Shown here: piece after piece, positions 23,457 through 34,480 of the stretch
How positions within the stretch are numbered: the first letter of the stretch is position 1
Layout of the letters: every line of letters starts with the position of its first letter
DNA from: Mytilisepta virgata
Taxonomy: Eukaryota; Mollusca; Bivalvia; Mytilida; Mytilidae
Length of the DNA: 64,000 nt
Direction of reading: 5' to 3'
NCBI GenBank assembly: GCA_028015205.1
Contig: CM051510.1
Span: 29,636,580 to 29,700,579, forward strand
Notes under the pieces: generated by a model
The model's input: only the letters and a program-made list of their open reading frames with translations
Database searches by the model: none
What the model was told of the DNA's origin: nothing
Position numbers and translations under genes: made by a program

Positions 23457-23856
23457 TTAAGGATGATCGGTGGTCAAATAGGAAATAAATAGGATTTGAA
23501 ATGGGTGTTTTAGTTTGAGAGAACGTATGAATAGTAAACAAATAAGCAAGAAAAAAATATAGGTTTATGTGCTCATTTTAGAGCTATAAGGCCTTGAACA
23601 TTTACAGGAAATGGGTTTTCTCTGGATTTTTCATTATCTTTGCATTGACAACTTCAGTCTCTCAAAGATGTATGAAAAAAATAAAAAAGGATTTCATAAA
23701 ATTTTGTCAAATACCATTTTTAGGTATATATGATTGAATTATAAAAGAAAAAGTGGGGGTTCATCGGCAAAAAATTTCATGTTTAAGAAATGGATAAAAC
23801 CCGAGGATTCTGAAAATCTGACAAAAAGACCAAAACATGACCAGCGAGCATGCTTA
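23457..23856 (+). mobile_element. TTAA-ended MITE family 1, copy 1
   Basis: 400 bp, starting TTAAGGATGATCGGTGGTCA and ending TGACCAGCGAGCATGCTTA. It matches 25222-25620 and 57702-58101 in reverse complement over its whole length. Internal landmarks are AATAGGATTTGAAAT, GTTTTCTCTGGATTTTTCAT and GGTATATATGATTGAATTAT. Confidence 0.82.
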
Positions 23857-24029
23857 GATATTAATTAACTATTCTTAATAAACTTATATGAACAGTACAT
23901 TCCTGGATTTTGACTACACATGTACCCTGTTTAAACTACTTTGAAAATTCTTTTTGGTTTTCAAAAGATTTAGTCAAGAGCAAAACGGAAATTGGAAAAG
24001 TAATGTGTCTTAAGGGTCTGTATCACGTC

Positions 24030-24310
24030 AGAGTGTTGTTTTTCGGTTATTTCAATGTGTGTGGTTGTTTTTGATCTTTTATGTTTTTTGTCCGTAGAGG
24101 TTTGTGTACTAATCAAAACAAAAGTTTAACCACACGATTGTTGTTTCTGTATTAAGATCATCCTGACCATGTTTATTCTATATATGTGTTTGCCATTTTT
24201 CATGTTGTTTTTGTCCCAAGGTCTGACGGTCGGATTTCGTTTATTTATTGATGTCTCATTGTTGACATTCCCTGTAACCGTGTTTTCATTTATTCACTGT
24301 AGGTACACAT
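24030..24310 (+). mobile_element. Probable diverged family A repeat
   Basis: Fragments such as CTTTTATGTTTTTTGTCCG and TCTCATTGTTGACATTCCC resemble parts of family A, but the order is disturbed and the match is weak. Confidence 0.3.
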
Positions 24311-24814
24311 ATACCAACCAGGTTTAATATATGACTATTCTAAAAAAATAACTTAATATAATCGTAATAAGATCTTATTCGGTTGTTGACATCACAAATA
24401 TCAAGTTCTTAATTTGCTTCATCAGTTTCTACAAGACTTTATCCTTCCACAAAATCTTATATTTCTTTCTCGCCATTTTGATATCTAATATTGTTGTTTC
24501 GAATATTGTCTTTCAATCGTGTTGAATCACTTATGAACCACCCAAAGGTTGAAACATCTTAAGATTCTTGTTATTCTGATATCGAACACCGCTTTCTTAA
24601 TTTTCTTTCCTCCAATCCTGTTAAACCAATTATTAACCCCCAAAATTATATATCTTTCTTGTTATTCTGACACCTAATATTGCTTTCTCGTATTTTCTAT
24701 ACAAATCTTGAATAACAAACAGGTAGCATGAAAAGACAACCAGTCAAAAATACAATCAATTAACCATCCATCCGACAAACCTTCAAACAATTATAACATG
24801 AAAGAGAACAAAAC

Positions 24815-24915
24815 ACAAAAATAGAATAAACACAGTCAGGATTGTCTGAACTGGTACAGAAACCTCCCCATGCTGTCGTTCAACCAGTTTCATAGGTACA
24901 CAAAACTCTCAGGAT
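24815..24915 (-). mobile_element. Family A repeat fragment, minus strand
   Basis: Reverse-complement blocks AGTCAGGATTGTCTGAACTG, GGTACAGA and AACCAGTTTCATAGGTACAC follow the family order. Confidence 0.5.
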
Positions 24916-24994
24916 CCCATATCTATTCTGATACAGTGGAATAGTCAGAAACAACACTTCCATAATGGTTTCAATGGTATTTCGCCATGGAGTG

Positions 24995-25153
24995 CAATGA
25001 GGAACCAGAGTGAGTTATCTTTTCCTAACCAATGTAGGTAAGGGAGATAATAAATTTGTCTCCCTTATAGCCTCAGGACAAAAGGGAGAGAATTTAATTA
25101 TCTCCCTTTCCTACATTGGTTAGGAAAAGATAACTCACTCTGGTTCCTCATTG
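24995..25153. mobile_element. Perfect-arm hairpin MITE
   Basis: 159 bp with 44-bp perfect inverted arms: CAATGAGGAACCAGAGTGAG inward from the left, and its exact complement ending at 25153. The centre carries further pairing GGGAGATAAT/ATTATCTCCC-type arms. The lack of mismatches suggests recent origin. Confidence 0.9.
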
Positions 25154-25221
25154 GAATCACTAGTATCAGTGAAAGAATAGTGTAAATTTTCAAACCATTG
25201 AATGAACAAAAGTAAGACTAC

Positions 25222-25620
25222 TTAAGGATGCTCGCTGGTCATGTTTTGGTCTTTTTGACAGATTTTCGGAATCCTCGGCTTTTATCCATTTCTTTAACAT
25301 GAAATTTTTTGCCCATGAACCCCCTTTTTTTCTTTTATAATTCAATCATATATACCTTAAAATGGTATTTGACAAAATTTTATGAAATCCTTTTTATTTT
25401 TTCATACATCTTTGAGAGACTGAAGTTGTCAATGCAAAGATAATGAAAAATCCAGAGAAAACCCATTTCCTGCAACTTTTCAAGGCCTTATAGCTCTAAC
25501 AGGAGTACATGAACCTATATTTTTTTCTTGCTTATTTGTTTACTATTCATATGTTCTCTCAAACTAAAACACCTATCTCAAATCCTATTTATTTCCTATT
25601 AGACCAGCGACCATCCTTAA
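25222..25620 (-). mobile_element. TTAA-ended MITE family 1, copy 2
   Basis: 399 bp, inverted relative to copy 1 at 23457-23856. Ends are TTAAGGATGCTCGCTGGTCA and ACCAGCGACCATCCTTAA, so both terminal repeats and both TTAA ends are intact. Confidence 0.88.
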
Positions 25621-25709
25621 TATCTGTTAAATAGGATAAGATTTAAGAATTGTGCTTAACGGCTTTAAATGTGTCTTGACCGATCTCGATTCACAGCAAT
25701 GCAACATAC

Positions 25710-26200
25710 ATGTATAGAATAGAGAATGGAAACGAAGAATGTGTCAAAGAGACAAAAACCCGACCAAAGAGCTGAAAACAGCTCAAGGCTACCAATGGGT
25801 CTTCAACGCAGCGAGAAAATCCGCTAAAAAATAATGTATACTAGTTCAGCAAAATGGATGGCACACTAAACTCCGAAACATAAAAATGAACCAAAATTTT
25901 AAACAAAACACACAAAACAAACAAAGGCTAAAGGTTCCTGACTTGGGACACGCGCAAAAATGCGGCGGAGGTAAACATGTTTTGTGAGATCTCAACCCTC
26001 CCCCTATACCTCTAGTCAATGTGGAATAAACAAACACACCGTGATACAAACAATAAAACTCAGTTCAAAGGATGTCCGAGTCCGGTGTTAAAAAAGGTAA
26101 CAGAAGAAACTAAGCAAAATGACAATGATCAATATATATTAACAAAGGACTACTAGCAGTTACTGACATGCCAGCTCCAGACCTTAATCAAGACAAGACA
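25710..26200 (-). mobile_element. Family B interspersed repeat
   Basis: About 490 bp that recurs in reverse complement at 62395-62900. Shared blocks include TAGAATAGAGAATGGAAAC, GACCAAAGAGC, GCGAGAAAATCC, TGGGACA(C/G)GCGCAAAAATGCG and GCAGTTACTGACATGCCAGC. A shorter piece is at 3158-3225. Class unknown; no conserved frame. Confidence 0.8.
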
Positions 26201-26324
26201 AGAATGAACAAGACCAGAGTGGCCGTTGAAGATTAGAAGTGTGTTACTAGATAAATGTTCCGTTGTCATATATTAATTTCTTTGTCTACAAAAAATGGAT
26301 TGTGCGAAAAATTCTAGTTTTATA

Positions 26325-26735
26325 TATAGTAAAGAGGACAAATATACCTAAAAGCAAACCAAAAAAACGCAATCCATTAGACAGACAAACCCGGGAAGAC
26401 AAATTAACAATTATAAGCACAACGTATAAACATAGAAAACTAAAAAACAATAAACAACACGAACTCCTATAAAAACAAAGATTGAACTCAGGTCCTCCGG
26501 AAAGGTAAGCAGTTCCTGCTCCGCATACGGCACCCATCGGGAAGTTCAACAAATTCAATCCCGTGATAATCAGAAGTCGGTGGAGGTACATGAAATGTAA
26601 CGACAGTGGGAACAGGTCCAACACCATCTTAGATATTAGAACACTGTAACGGTCAATCAATTCGTGATGTGTGACGACGGTAAAATTTCCTAAGTGATCA
26701 CATCAACTTATCCCTGATAAAACCCTGGTAATATA
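26325..26735 (-). pseudogene. RT retroelement 3' fragment, subfamily 1
   Basis: Minus-strand copy of the end of a reverse transcriptase plus its 3' tail, matching 41322-41700 (+) and 47860-48440 (+). The coding part (26735 down to about 26600) corresponds to the terminal KFYGRHHELID-like region, with a small insertion (GATGTGTGACGACGG) that breaks it. The tail keeps AACTCCTATAAAAAC, GGTCCTCCGG and CAATCCATTAGACAGAC. The copy is 5'-truncated, as target-primed retroelements usually are. Confidence 0.75.
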
Positions 26736-27610
26736 TAGTTTCCTTGTAATAAGTAACATGATTTCATTATACATTGTTATTGTTATTGTCGCAGTAAACA
26801 AGAACAAAATGTATATTCGCTAGTAATCAATTGTGATACCACCGATGAAAAATTTGGCGGGATATAAGACCCGTATTTTTTTCAATACGTTTTTCCTTTC
26901 AAAAGCTATAGAGAAACAACAAATGATTCATGATATTTCATTTTTAGATTTTTTAAGGCGGCATAATTGGAATTACGTAAGAATATTTGACATTTAGACA
27001 TTTTCACCAGACCTTATTCACTTTTCATTTCTATTTATTGTTGTATGACATCAAACACGGAACAATATCTTGTTAATAGAGGAAAATCAAATTTTAATGG
27101 TCAAGTTATGTAATATTTTGTAATAAGGAGAAATTATTAATGTCACAGGTTCAAATAATAAAACAGAGAAAAGGTTAAAGACAACAGATCTCTGAAAATG
27201 AAACAAGGCGTGAGAAAAACAAGAACATTCAAACAACATGAGTCCGCATAATGTTACATGATATAGACACTAAGAAGTACAACCTTTAAAAAAGATATCC
27301 GACACACATTTCATGTCTTTTCGTTCTTTTGTTTCACGCGAACTTCCCGCATCTCAAAATGATAATTGCTGTAAAACGATTATAACTGTCCAAATGCACT
27401 AAATATTGTTGTTATGGGAAATAGCTATTTTCATTTTATTACCTCAGTTTCTATGACTATTGCCCGGTCAATAGTTTCCACTACTTTTTGACTACATATT
27501 CGGGGTGTATTAAGTTTATTGTCCCCTCGATACCAACTACTCACAAATACTCTAAATCTCACAAACCTACAAATGTTGTCAAAGGCTTATGTATGACCAG
27601 GAAGAATAAC
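26736..27610. other. AT-rich DNA, nothing recognised
   Basis: No supported gene, RNA or repeat. Confidence 0.45.
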
Positions 27611-27619
27611 ATAAAATTC

Positions 27620-27730
27620 CAAATGTCCCGGATGTTCCATACAGAGTAATGGCAGTGGCTTCGGTAATTATCGGCAATCTCCGGAAACGCAATATACTCA
27701 TGAATTTTACGGACTACGCATAGAAACAAC
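27620..27730 (-). mobile_element. TTAA-ended MITE family 2, diverged fragment
   Basis: ATGTTCCATACA, TTCGGTAATTATCGGCAA and CCGGAAA match the reverse complement of 28120-28200 inside the intact family 2 copy. Ends not found. Confidence 0.5.
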
Positions 27731-27960
27731 GATTTTTTTCAAATAGAGAAAGCAGAATCTACAGAATTTTGCTTTAAACTTTATGTTAAATTTTTTTAAG
27801 TACAAAGATACAAGATTTACAGTCATCTATTATTGTCTGAATACATATACTAAAGTTAAAACGAGTACTAAACTCGTCACGTTTGACCTGTGGAATTAAA
27901 ACTACCATCTCGTTTTTCAGTGTTTAAACACAAGCACATAACATCTAACAAAACTGTAGC

Positions 27961-28239
27961 TTAAGGTATCCGGACCATAATAGATCATGATCGAAAATGG
28001 TATCTCTTTTTGACCGTGAATGGCTGAACCAAGCAATTTAAAGCTGGAATTTTTTATATATATTTTTCTCAAGTTGAAACACACTTTGTTGCTTATATGA
28101 AGAGTCTGTAAAAATAAGTTAGTTATATTGGCATTTCCGAAGTTTGCCGATAATTACCGAGGTCATTTCAGTTGTGTTGTATGGAACATCTGGGAACTTT
28201 TGAATAATCACGTGGTCATTTATGGTCAGGATACCTTAA
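27961..28239 (+). mobile_element. TTAA-ended MITE family 2
   Basis: 279 bp with 20-bp terminal inverted repeats, one mismatch: TTAAGGTATCCGGACCATAA at the left and TTATGGTCAGGATACCTTAA at the right. TTAA at both extremities could be a target duplication of piggyBac type. Related pieces lie at 27620-27730 and 43445-43560. The short frame at 28128-28349 crosses its right edge and is not a gene. Confidence 0.8.
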
Positions 28240-28836
28240 CCCCGCCGGATATTATTTGGGTCTGTCCCAATCATGAATATTGCGATAACTGGCGAGTATC
28301 GTCTATAATTCTTTTAGTTTCTTGGCCTTACTTGGTGACTCGGATGTAGTGTTGTATCCACTGATTTATACACGGTATTTTTTCGGGGCAATTTAGGGCT
28401 CTCCATATCGTATCGGATTTCCAAATATTGAATTCAAAGACCATGTGGTGACCACCAGGCGTTTGTTGGTCTGTTCAGTTCGGAGATGGGATATGTTTTC
28501 TTCTTGAAATTTTATATCATATCCCTTCTTTCTCGTAAACAACAGGATTCGAACAGACTAAAAACTTATTTTTGCATGCGTCTCATGGGAAATTTATGTT
28601 GTTTTATTGAATGTCTGAGATAGATGATTAATTGCCTTTTAAGATTTTCTAATTGTAGTATAAATCTTGATTTTGTTGACAGTTGTGAATCAACTCAAGT
28701 CATTTTGACAGTATATCGAGACAGCAGTTTCTATTTTTAAACTGTAAACTGCATGGGAGGAAAAATATCAGAAATATTGACATTCTTTGGTTTTATTTTG
28801 TTTTCTTTTGATGGTTTAAAAAATAAATTTTAATAA
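28240..28836. other. AT-rich DNA, nothing recognised
   Basis: No supported feature in this stretch. Confidence 0.45.
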
Positions 28837-29159
28837 TTAAGGATGTTCGCTGCTCAGTTTCAAAATAACAAGCTTTTCATGTAGTAAATATTGATAGTGG
28901 ATTAATAAAACACAGGCCCGCGTGCTTGTTTGCATTGAAAATTTGGCCGGCCTTATCATCGACAAGTTTTATTTATCAAAAACTATTAAATAATAACAAG
29001 GATTTTATAAGATTTTTACAGATGGCTTATTATTCTGCATGCAAAAGATTTATGAAAAGAAAAATGGGTGTTAGCGGGAAAAATTATTTCTGACATTCAA
29101 ATTGATAAAACCAGAACATATGACAAAAATTCAAAAACATGACCAGCGAACATCCTTAA
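28837..29159. mobile_element. TTAA-ended MITE family 1, diverged member
   Basis: 323 bp, beginning TTAAGGATGTTCGCTG and ending ATGACCAGCGAACATCCTTAA. The ends match family 1, while the interior is largely different apart from AT-rich stretches. This suggests a related subfamily using the same transposase. Confidence 0.82.
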
Positions 29160-29910
29160 AGAAAATGCAAAGTGAATTCATACAATCATTTAACATATGG
29201 GCTATCAACTCGTGACTTTCTTGATACACAATACCAGTTATATTATTATGTAGGCTAATGTTTGATAGAAAAGACGTTCTGTTCGTCTTACTATGTTTTT
29301 TTTATTTTTTTTCAGTATTTATGAACAATTTCGTTGAAAAATTCTAGCTGTTTAATTATGATACTAAATTCCTACTTTTTGAGCTTTTTATCATTTATAT
29401 AATATTACGTGATTTATCAATATATAAAGACAACAATCAGCCATTTTGGAAGTAATTTCATTAGGAAATGATTAAATAAATTTGTATTTGTAAAATATAT
29501 TCCTTATAAATATAATGCACTTTAACTTTCCTTTTTAATATAAATTCCAAATGCATATTGTTATAAAAATAGAGGATAATCAATCAGTTTTAAATCCAAC
29601 GACAACTAAAGGCAGATTCTCCAAAAAAAAAAGACACCAAAAAAAAAAAAAAAAAACAAATTAAAGAGATCAAAAATACGAACAAAAGAATGAATAAAAC
29701 ACACAGATTGTGAACTCCGCATACAAATTGAAAACACAAATCCCGGAAGAGTAGGTTTTTCCGAATCCTAATTACTTTAGACGTGTTAGAGAGTAACGTG
29801 ATTGGTAAAATATAGCTTTACAGTTTATGATCATAATGCCATCTGAGTGCGAATCTTGAGGATAAGAGGTCTGTCGCACAGCCGACATCACTGAACAGGG
29901 TGGTAAGCAT
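29160..29910. other. AT-rich DNA, nothing recognised
   Basis: Contains an A-rich stretch near 29621-29656. No gene or repeat supported. Confidence 0.45.
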
Positions 29911-29914
29911 TTCA

Positions 29915-30520
29915 ACACACTAAGTCTGAATTTCATTTCAGCAGCAATAATATCTCATATATCAGATTTCCCATTGCAGGAATGAAATTTTCTGTTAACT
30001 TTTTAACACACTTAATCTGAATTTCAGCACCAGTAATGCCACACCAAATTGATTTTTAGTTCTTTGGATATCGCCGCTCCGATTTTCAGCTTCCGTAAAT
30101 TTCAAGAAATTTTTTTTACCGCTCCATTTGGCAAAAATTAAAAAAATTCGCCCCAAATTCGTCATTTTCATGAAAGTAAAAATAAAAAGTGTTGACTCGC
30201 CCTAAAATTTGGTAAAAATAGCGATTTTTTCATTTTTTGCAATATTTTAGTTAACAAAATTTGTGCCTCACGAAAATTTGATCTTCGCCTGAAATAAACT
30301 AGTCCTCAAGAAAAAAATGAAAATTAAAATATTGCTCGCTCACACCTATTGTTTGGCATAAAAAATCCAATGAACTAAAAATCAATATTGTGAGGCGTAA
30401 TATTTCATGTATAAGATTTCTCATCTTGGTTGTAGGACTGAAAGTTTTCTGTTAACACGCTTAGCCAGACTTTCAGCGCCAGTAATATTTCATGTAACAG
30501 TTTTCCCATCGTGGTTTTTA
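29915..30520 (+). repeat. ~95-bp tandem repeat split by a MITE
   Basis: Three related units share TCTGAATTTCA-like, CAGTAATATTTCATGTA, AGATTTCYCAT and AAATTTTCTGTTAAC blocks. The middle unit is interrupted after CAGTAAT by the element at 30038-30396, and resumes with ATTTCATGTATAAGATTTC. Confidence 0.7.
30038..30396. mobile_element. MITE (GTAAT family), copy 2 with target duplication
   Basis: 359 bp with ~32-bp terminal inverted repeats (inner match TTGATTTTTAGTTC both sides). Flanked by GTAAT at 30033-30037 and at 30397-30401. Because it sits inside one unit of a tandem repeat, the empty-site sequence can be read from its neighbours, which confirms the insertion limits. Homologous to 16109-16419. 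Confidence 0.85.
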
Positions 30521-30849
30521 TCTAATAATTTGTTTAATGTTCCATTTTTATCTGGAAAAGTCTACGTCAACATTCTAATTGTCAGAATAATAATTCTTTC
30601 TGTTCCCATGGTTCCGTTACAGAATAATTTTTTGATTATTACAGAAAAGCTTATTGTATTATCTGTAGATGTTATGTAACAAAGAGGTTATCTCTGGTAC
30701 AATTTATGATGCAATTAATGAAAAGTACACTCGGTATTGTTTTAAACTTGACCCTATTTGACTGTAACAAATACTAAAGATAATCGTAAACGGTCGACCA
30801 ACAAAATATTCTCTGCACAGAGTCTACTATTAAGATACGCTAATGTTTT

Positions 30850-31300
30850 CTTCTGATGTCAACGTCTATCGGAAGATATACAACAGCTTATCCTGACAGA
30901 GCCCGGCTCCTTACAGAAAAGTTACACAGACAGGAGTATGTTGCTCCTAAGTTGGAGTCATCCTTATTAAAGTTCTATGGACGTCATCATGACTTGGTTG
31001 ACAGGTATGAAAAAACCGTTTTCCATATGAAAATTGACCTGTTCCATTATCCCTTCCGGATTTGACATCGGCAGCATGGCGGGTGTCCTACAGGAAGCAG
31101 CAGAGACTGCTTACTCTTCTAGAGCACCACAGGTTTTTTGGTGGGGACCATGTTGTTCATATGTTTTTAGTTTTTAATTGTAGTGATGTATTGTTTTGTT
31201 CTTGTCTTCGTTGTTCTTCGGAGTTTGTCAGTTGTTTCGACTTTTCCGTCCTTCGAATATCCTTTTGGTATTTCATAACTTTACTTATCCTACCATCATA
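30850..31300 (+). pseudogene. RT retroelement 3' fragment, subfamily 2
   Basis: The plus-strand frame from 30856 ends in residues KFYGRHHDLVDRYEK and then FHMKIDLFHYPF, the same C-terminal region as subfamily 1 but clearly different. The 3' tail (GGCAGCATGGCGGGTGTCCT, GAGACTGCTTACTCTTC, CAGTTGTTTCGA) is shared with 31630-32010 and 40690-40965. No catalytic region is present, so this is a 5'-truncated remnant. Confidence 0.75.
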
Positions 31301-31629
31301 AACGTACCTTCCAACTTCTCATTATTTACTTTTTATGTACGGATTCAGTCTTGATGAGGGTTTCAAAGAGTCAACACCTTTTTATTTCTTTTATTTCGTG
31401 AACAAGGACATATTGGTCGAAACGTTGAGCAATTTTAAATTTTAACTTTATTTGTTTTGTTACTGTAATTTTTTTGGAAATGTAAAAACTGCTCAAATTT
31501 GGGCGTCATTTTGAAAAAAATGAACATATGTTTTGTTCTGTTGTTTTAGTTGTTTTATGCCCTTTTAATGGCTCACCAATTCCATTTATGTTCCTTGTCG
31601 TATGACCTGTTTCACAACATGCATAGATG

Positions 31630-32010
31630 TACTTTATAAAAGTTGCTCCGACAAGGGTATGTTGCTCCTAAGTTGGAGTCATCCTTATTTTTTCCTTAAA
31701 TTTTATGGACGTCATCATGACTTGGTTGATAGGTATGAAAAAACCGTTTCCCAAATGAAAATGGATCTGTTCCAATGATGTAATCCCTTGCTCATACCGG
31801 ATTTGCCAAATCTGACATAGGCAGCATGGCGGGTGTCCTGCGAGAAGCAGAAACTGCTTACTCTTCCGGAACATCCGGGGTCCATGTTGTTCATATGTTT
31901 TTAGTTTTTAATTGTAATGCATGTATTGTTTTGGTCTTGTCCTCGTTGTTCTCCTGAGTTTGTCAGTTGTTTCGATTTTTCCCTCCTTCGAATATCCCTT
32001 TGGGATTTCT
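31630..32010 (+). pseudogene. RT retroelement 3' fragment, subfamily 2
   Basis: Repeats the 30940-31290 sequence (ACTTGGTTGATAGGTATGAA, GGCAGCATGGCGGGTGTCCT and the GTTGTTTCGATTTTTCCCTC tail), with small indels that destroy the frame. Starts near CGACAAGGGTATGTTGCTCC, a shorter copy than the previous one. Confidence 0.75.
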
Positions 32011-32594
32011 TGACTTTACTTATAACGTCATAATAGTGTGCTAAGTTAAAATCTCGTTTATTTGTGAACATTGCTAAAGTTTCCGTTTTGATTCCATGAT
32101 CAAAAGCCATATAAAGAATGCTAACAGTATACATGTACATTTTCTTAGCTTGTTATCTTCCCCTGTGTTTTATAAGGATATGACCTCAATGTGATATGTA
32201 GGAATTTTGTCAAGAAATAATCCACCATAAATATAATCCCGCATTTCGTATTACCGTGAAAAATTTATTATTCGTGGTACACCAAGTTTCATTGATTTCA
32301 CGGACAAATCAATCCACGAATTAAAGAGAACCCAAAGAAGTCTGAATCGTTATTACGATATTATATCGGAGACGACATTACTATGTTGTAGAACTTGTGC
32401 CTGATCCTTTTGTCGTTATTTTATATGTTTATATCAATGGATGGCCTTATACAACTTTAAAAGTTGAATTATTCATTGGTTACACTTCAAAGGAAATCAA
32501 TCGGCCAAAACTGGACCGTGAAAACGTGCACATTAGACAACTGGACAATGGAACCTGCATTTCGGTTTATTATGATTCACTCCATTGTGTTTAG
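32011..32594. other. AT-rich DNA, nothing recognised
   Basis: No gene or clear repeat supported. Confidence 0.4.
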
Positions 32595-32810
32595 ATAAAC
32601 AACAAAATTGATAACAGGAAAGGCCAACAATGACATACCAATCAATCATGATCAGAGCAACCCAACGGACAGAAAGCCGGACAAAAAAATACATGTAACA
32701 TAAAGGAGTACAAAACACAAACATCAACAAAACAGAGGTCAGGATAGTCTGTCTTGGTACAGACACTGAACAGTGGTGGAGATAAACCGGTTTTTATGGG
32801 TGCAAGTTTG
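32595..32810 (-). mobile_element. Family A repeat, minus strand
   Basis: One of the clearer copies: CAACAATGACATACCAATCA, CAACCCAACGGACAGAA, CCGGACAAAAAA, AGGTCAGGATAGTCTG, TTGGTACAGACACTGAACAG and AAACCGG, in reverse family order. Confidence 0.7.
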
Positions 32811-33552
32811 GTTTTGTGTTCAAGTCATATTTGTTTTTTTTTGGTTGCATCTTTTGTTCTGATGGTGTTTTCAAGTGATACGAATTTGTTATTTTATCTC
32901 TTTGATATTCCTTTCATTTGATTAAAAAACTTTTTCGTTTAATGGGTGTTTGACACATTTGTACTGAAGTTATTTATATGATTTAGTACTGATGTTATCG
33001 GATAGAATTATGCCCGTTTATATCTCCGTGTTATTTTTCAACCTATTATTTCGACAATCATCACAACAATAAAACCAACTGACAGTGTAATTATCGTTGT
33101 TTTTAGTTCTATTACTAAATAATTATTTGATAATTACGAATACTCTAACCTTCATTACCTAGAACATTTTTCATCAAATTTATACGGTATAAAGAAAATG
33201 ATACGTTTTATTAAACGCTCATCTATTATAACAGAAAACATCTGAAAAGAAATATGGGCTCAAAAAGTACAGAAAGAGGTCACCGCACAGTCTTGAAAAA
33301 CAAGGTCTTCTACCCACAATACATCAGTAGCCGAACATAATATGTTATGAACAATTTAACGGAAAGGCAGAGACTACGAAAAGATATCTACAAGCACCGA
33401 CAAAATCTTCTGACCTAGCACGTGGAGATATATACCGAAATTTTCGTCGAATTAAAAGCCTCAGTCCGATATTAAGTTAGATTTTACGACTTTTTCGAGA
33501 TCGATCGCTCCTTGCGACTGAGGTAAAGAATCACGTGACGTTTTGTTAGGCA
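32811..33552. other. AT-rich DNA, nothing recognised
   Basis: A small inverted pair CCTCAGTC/GACTGAGG (near 33460 and 33515) lies just before the LINE fragment. No gene. Confidence 0.4.
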
Positions 33553-34305
33553 AACCATCTACAAGAGGACCTGAACAAACTAGCAGAATGGGAAAGAAAA
33601 TGGAAAATGGCCTTCCACCCTGACAAGTGTAATGTGCTCACGATAACTCGGAAAAGAAAACCAATAGTACGAGAATACCACCTGCATGGACACACACTTG
33701 AAGCTGTTAAATCTGCCAAATATCTAGGGTGTACTATCAGTGACGACCTTAAATGGAATGAACACATTAGGAATATCTGCAACAAGGCCAACAAAACCAT
33801 AGGGTTCTTGAAACGAAATTTAAACATCAACAACATAAAGATCAAAGAAACTGCATACAAATCTCTCGTAAGACCCACCATAGAGTATGCCAGTTCAGTA
33901 TGGGACCCTTACCAACAAAACAATAAACACAGACTTGAAATGGTCCAGAGAAGAGCGGCAAGATATGTAACAAACCGACATCACAACACATCATCTGTAA
34001 ATGCAATACTAGAAGACCTAAAGTGGAAAACATTAGAAGACCGTAGAAAAATAGCAAGATTAACTATGATGTACAAACTGGCTAATGGACTGGTACTAGT
34101 TAACACAGAGGATCGATTAATTCCAACCAATAAACAATCTAGAAACAGCAACTCTAAATCGTACCAAATACCATCTTGTCGAACAGAGCTACGGAAAGAA
34201 TCTTTTTTTCCTAGAACGATCAAGGAATGGAATGTCCTACCAGATAACTGTGTCACCGCCGGTAGCCTTGAAACCTTCAAGGTTCACCTCCAGGACATGA
34301 TTTGA
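33553..34305 (+). pseudogene. LINE reverse transcriptase, C-terminal fragment
   Basis: An open frame that begins without its own start (the Met at 33607 is internal to the family sequence) and ends at a natural stop (34303-34305). Residues from that Met show FHPDKCNVL, then KYLGCTISDDLKWNEHI, VRPTIEYASSVWDPY and RRAARYVTN. This is the typical order downstream of the catalytic FADD motif in Jockey/CR1/RTE-like non-LTR retrotransposons. The endonuclease and catalytic palm are missing, so the copy is 5'-truncated. The remaining ~250 codons are undamaged, suggesting a fairly young insertion. A short 3' tail follows to about 34480. Confidence 0.88.
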
Positions 34306-34480
34306 ACCACCACAGGATGTTTTTAATTCGCACTGTAAATATAAATGTAAAGCACAACCCCCACAAAATCAGTAAATGTACATATTTTCATTTTAATTTG
34401 GCATGCGCATCCAAAAGTGGCAAAATAATCAATATATTGATGGTGGCCGCAAACTGGTAGAAGTAGAAGTAGAACAATAA

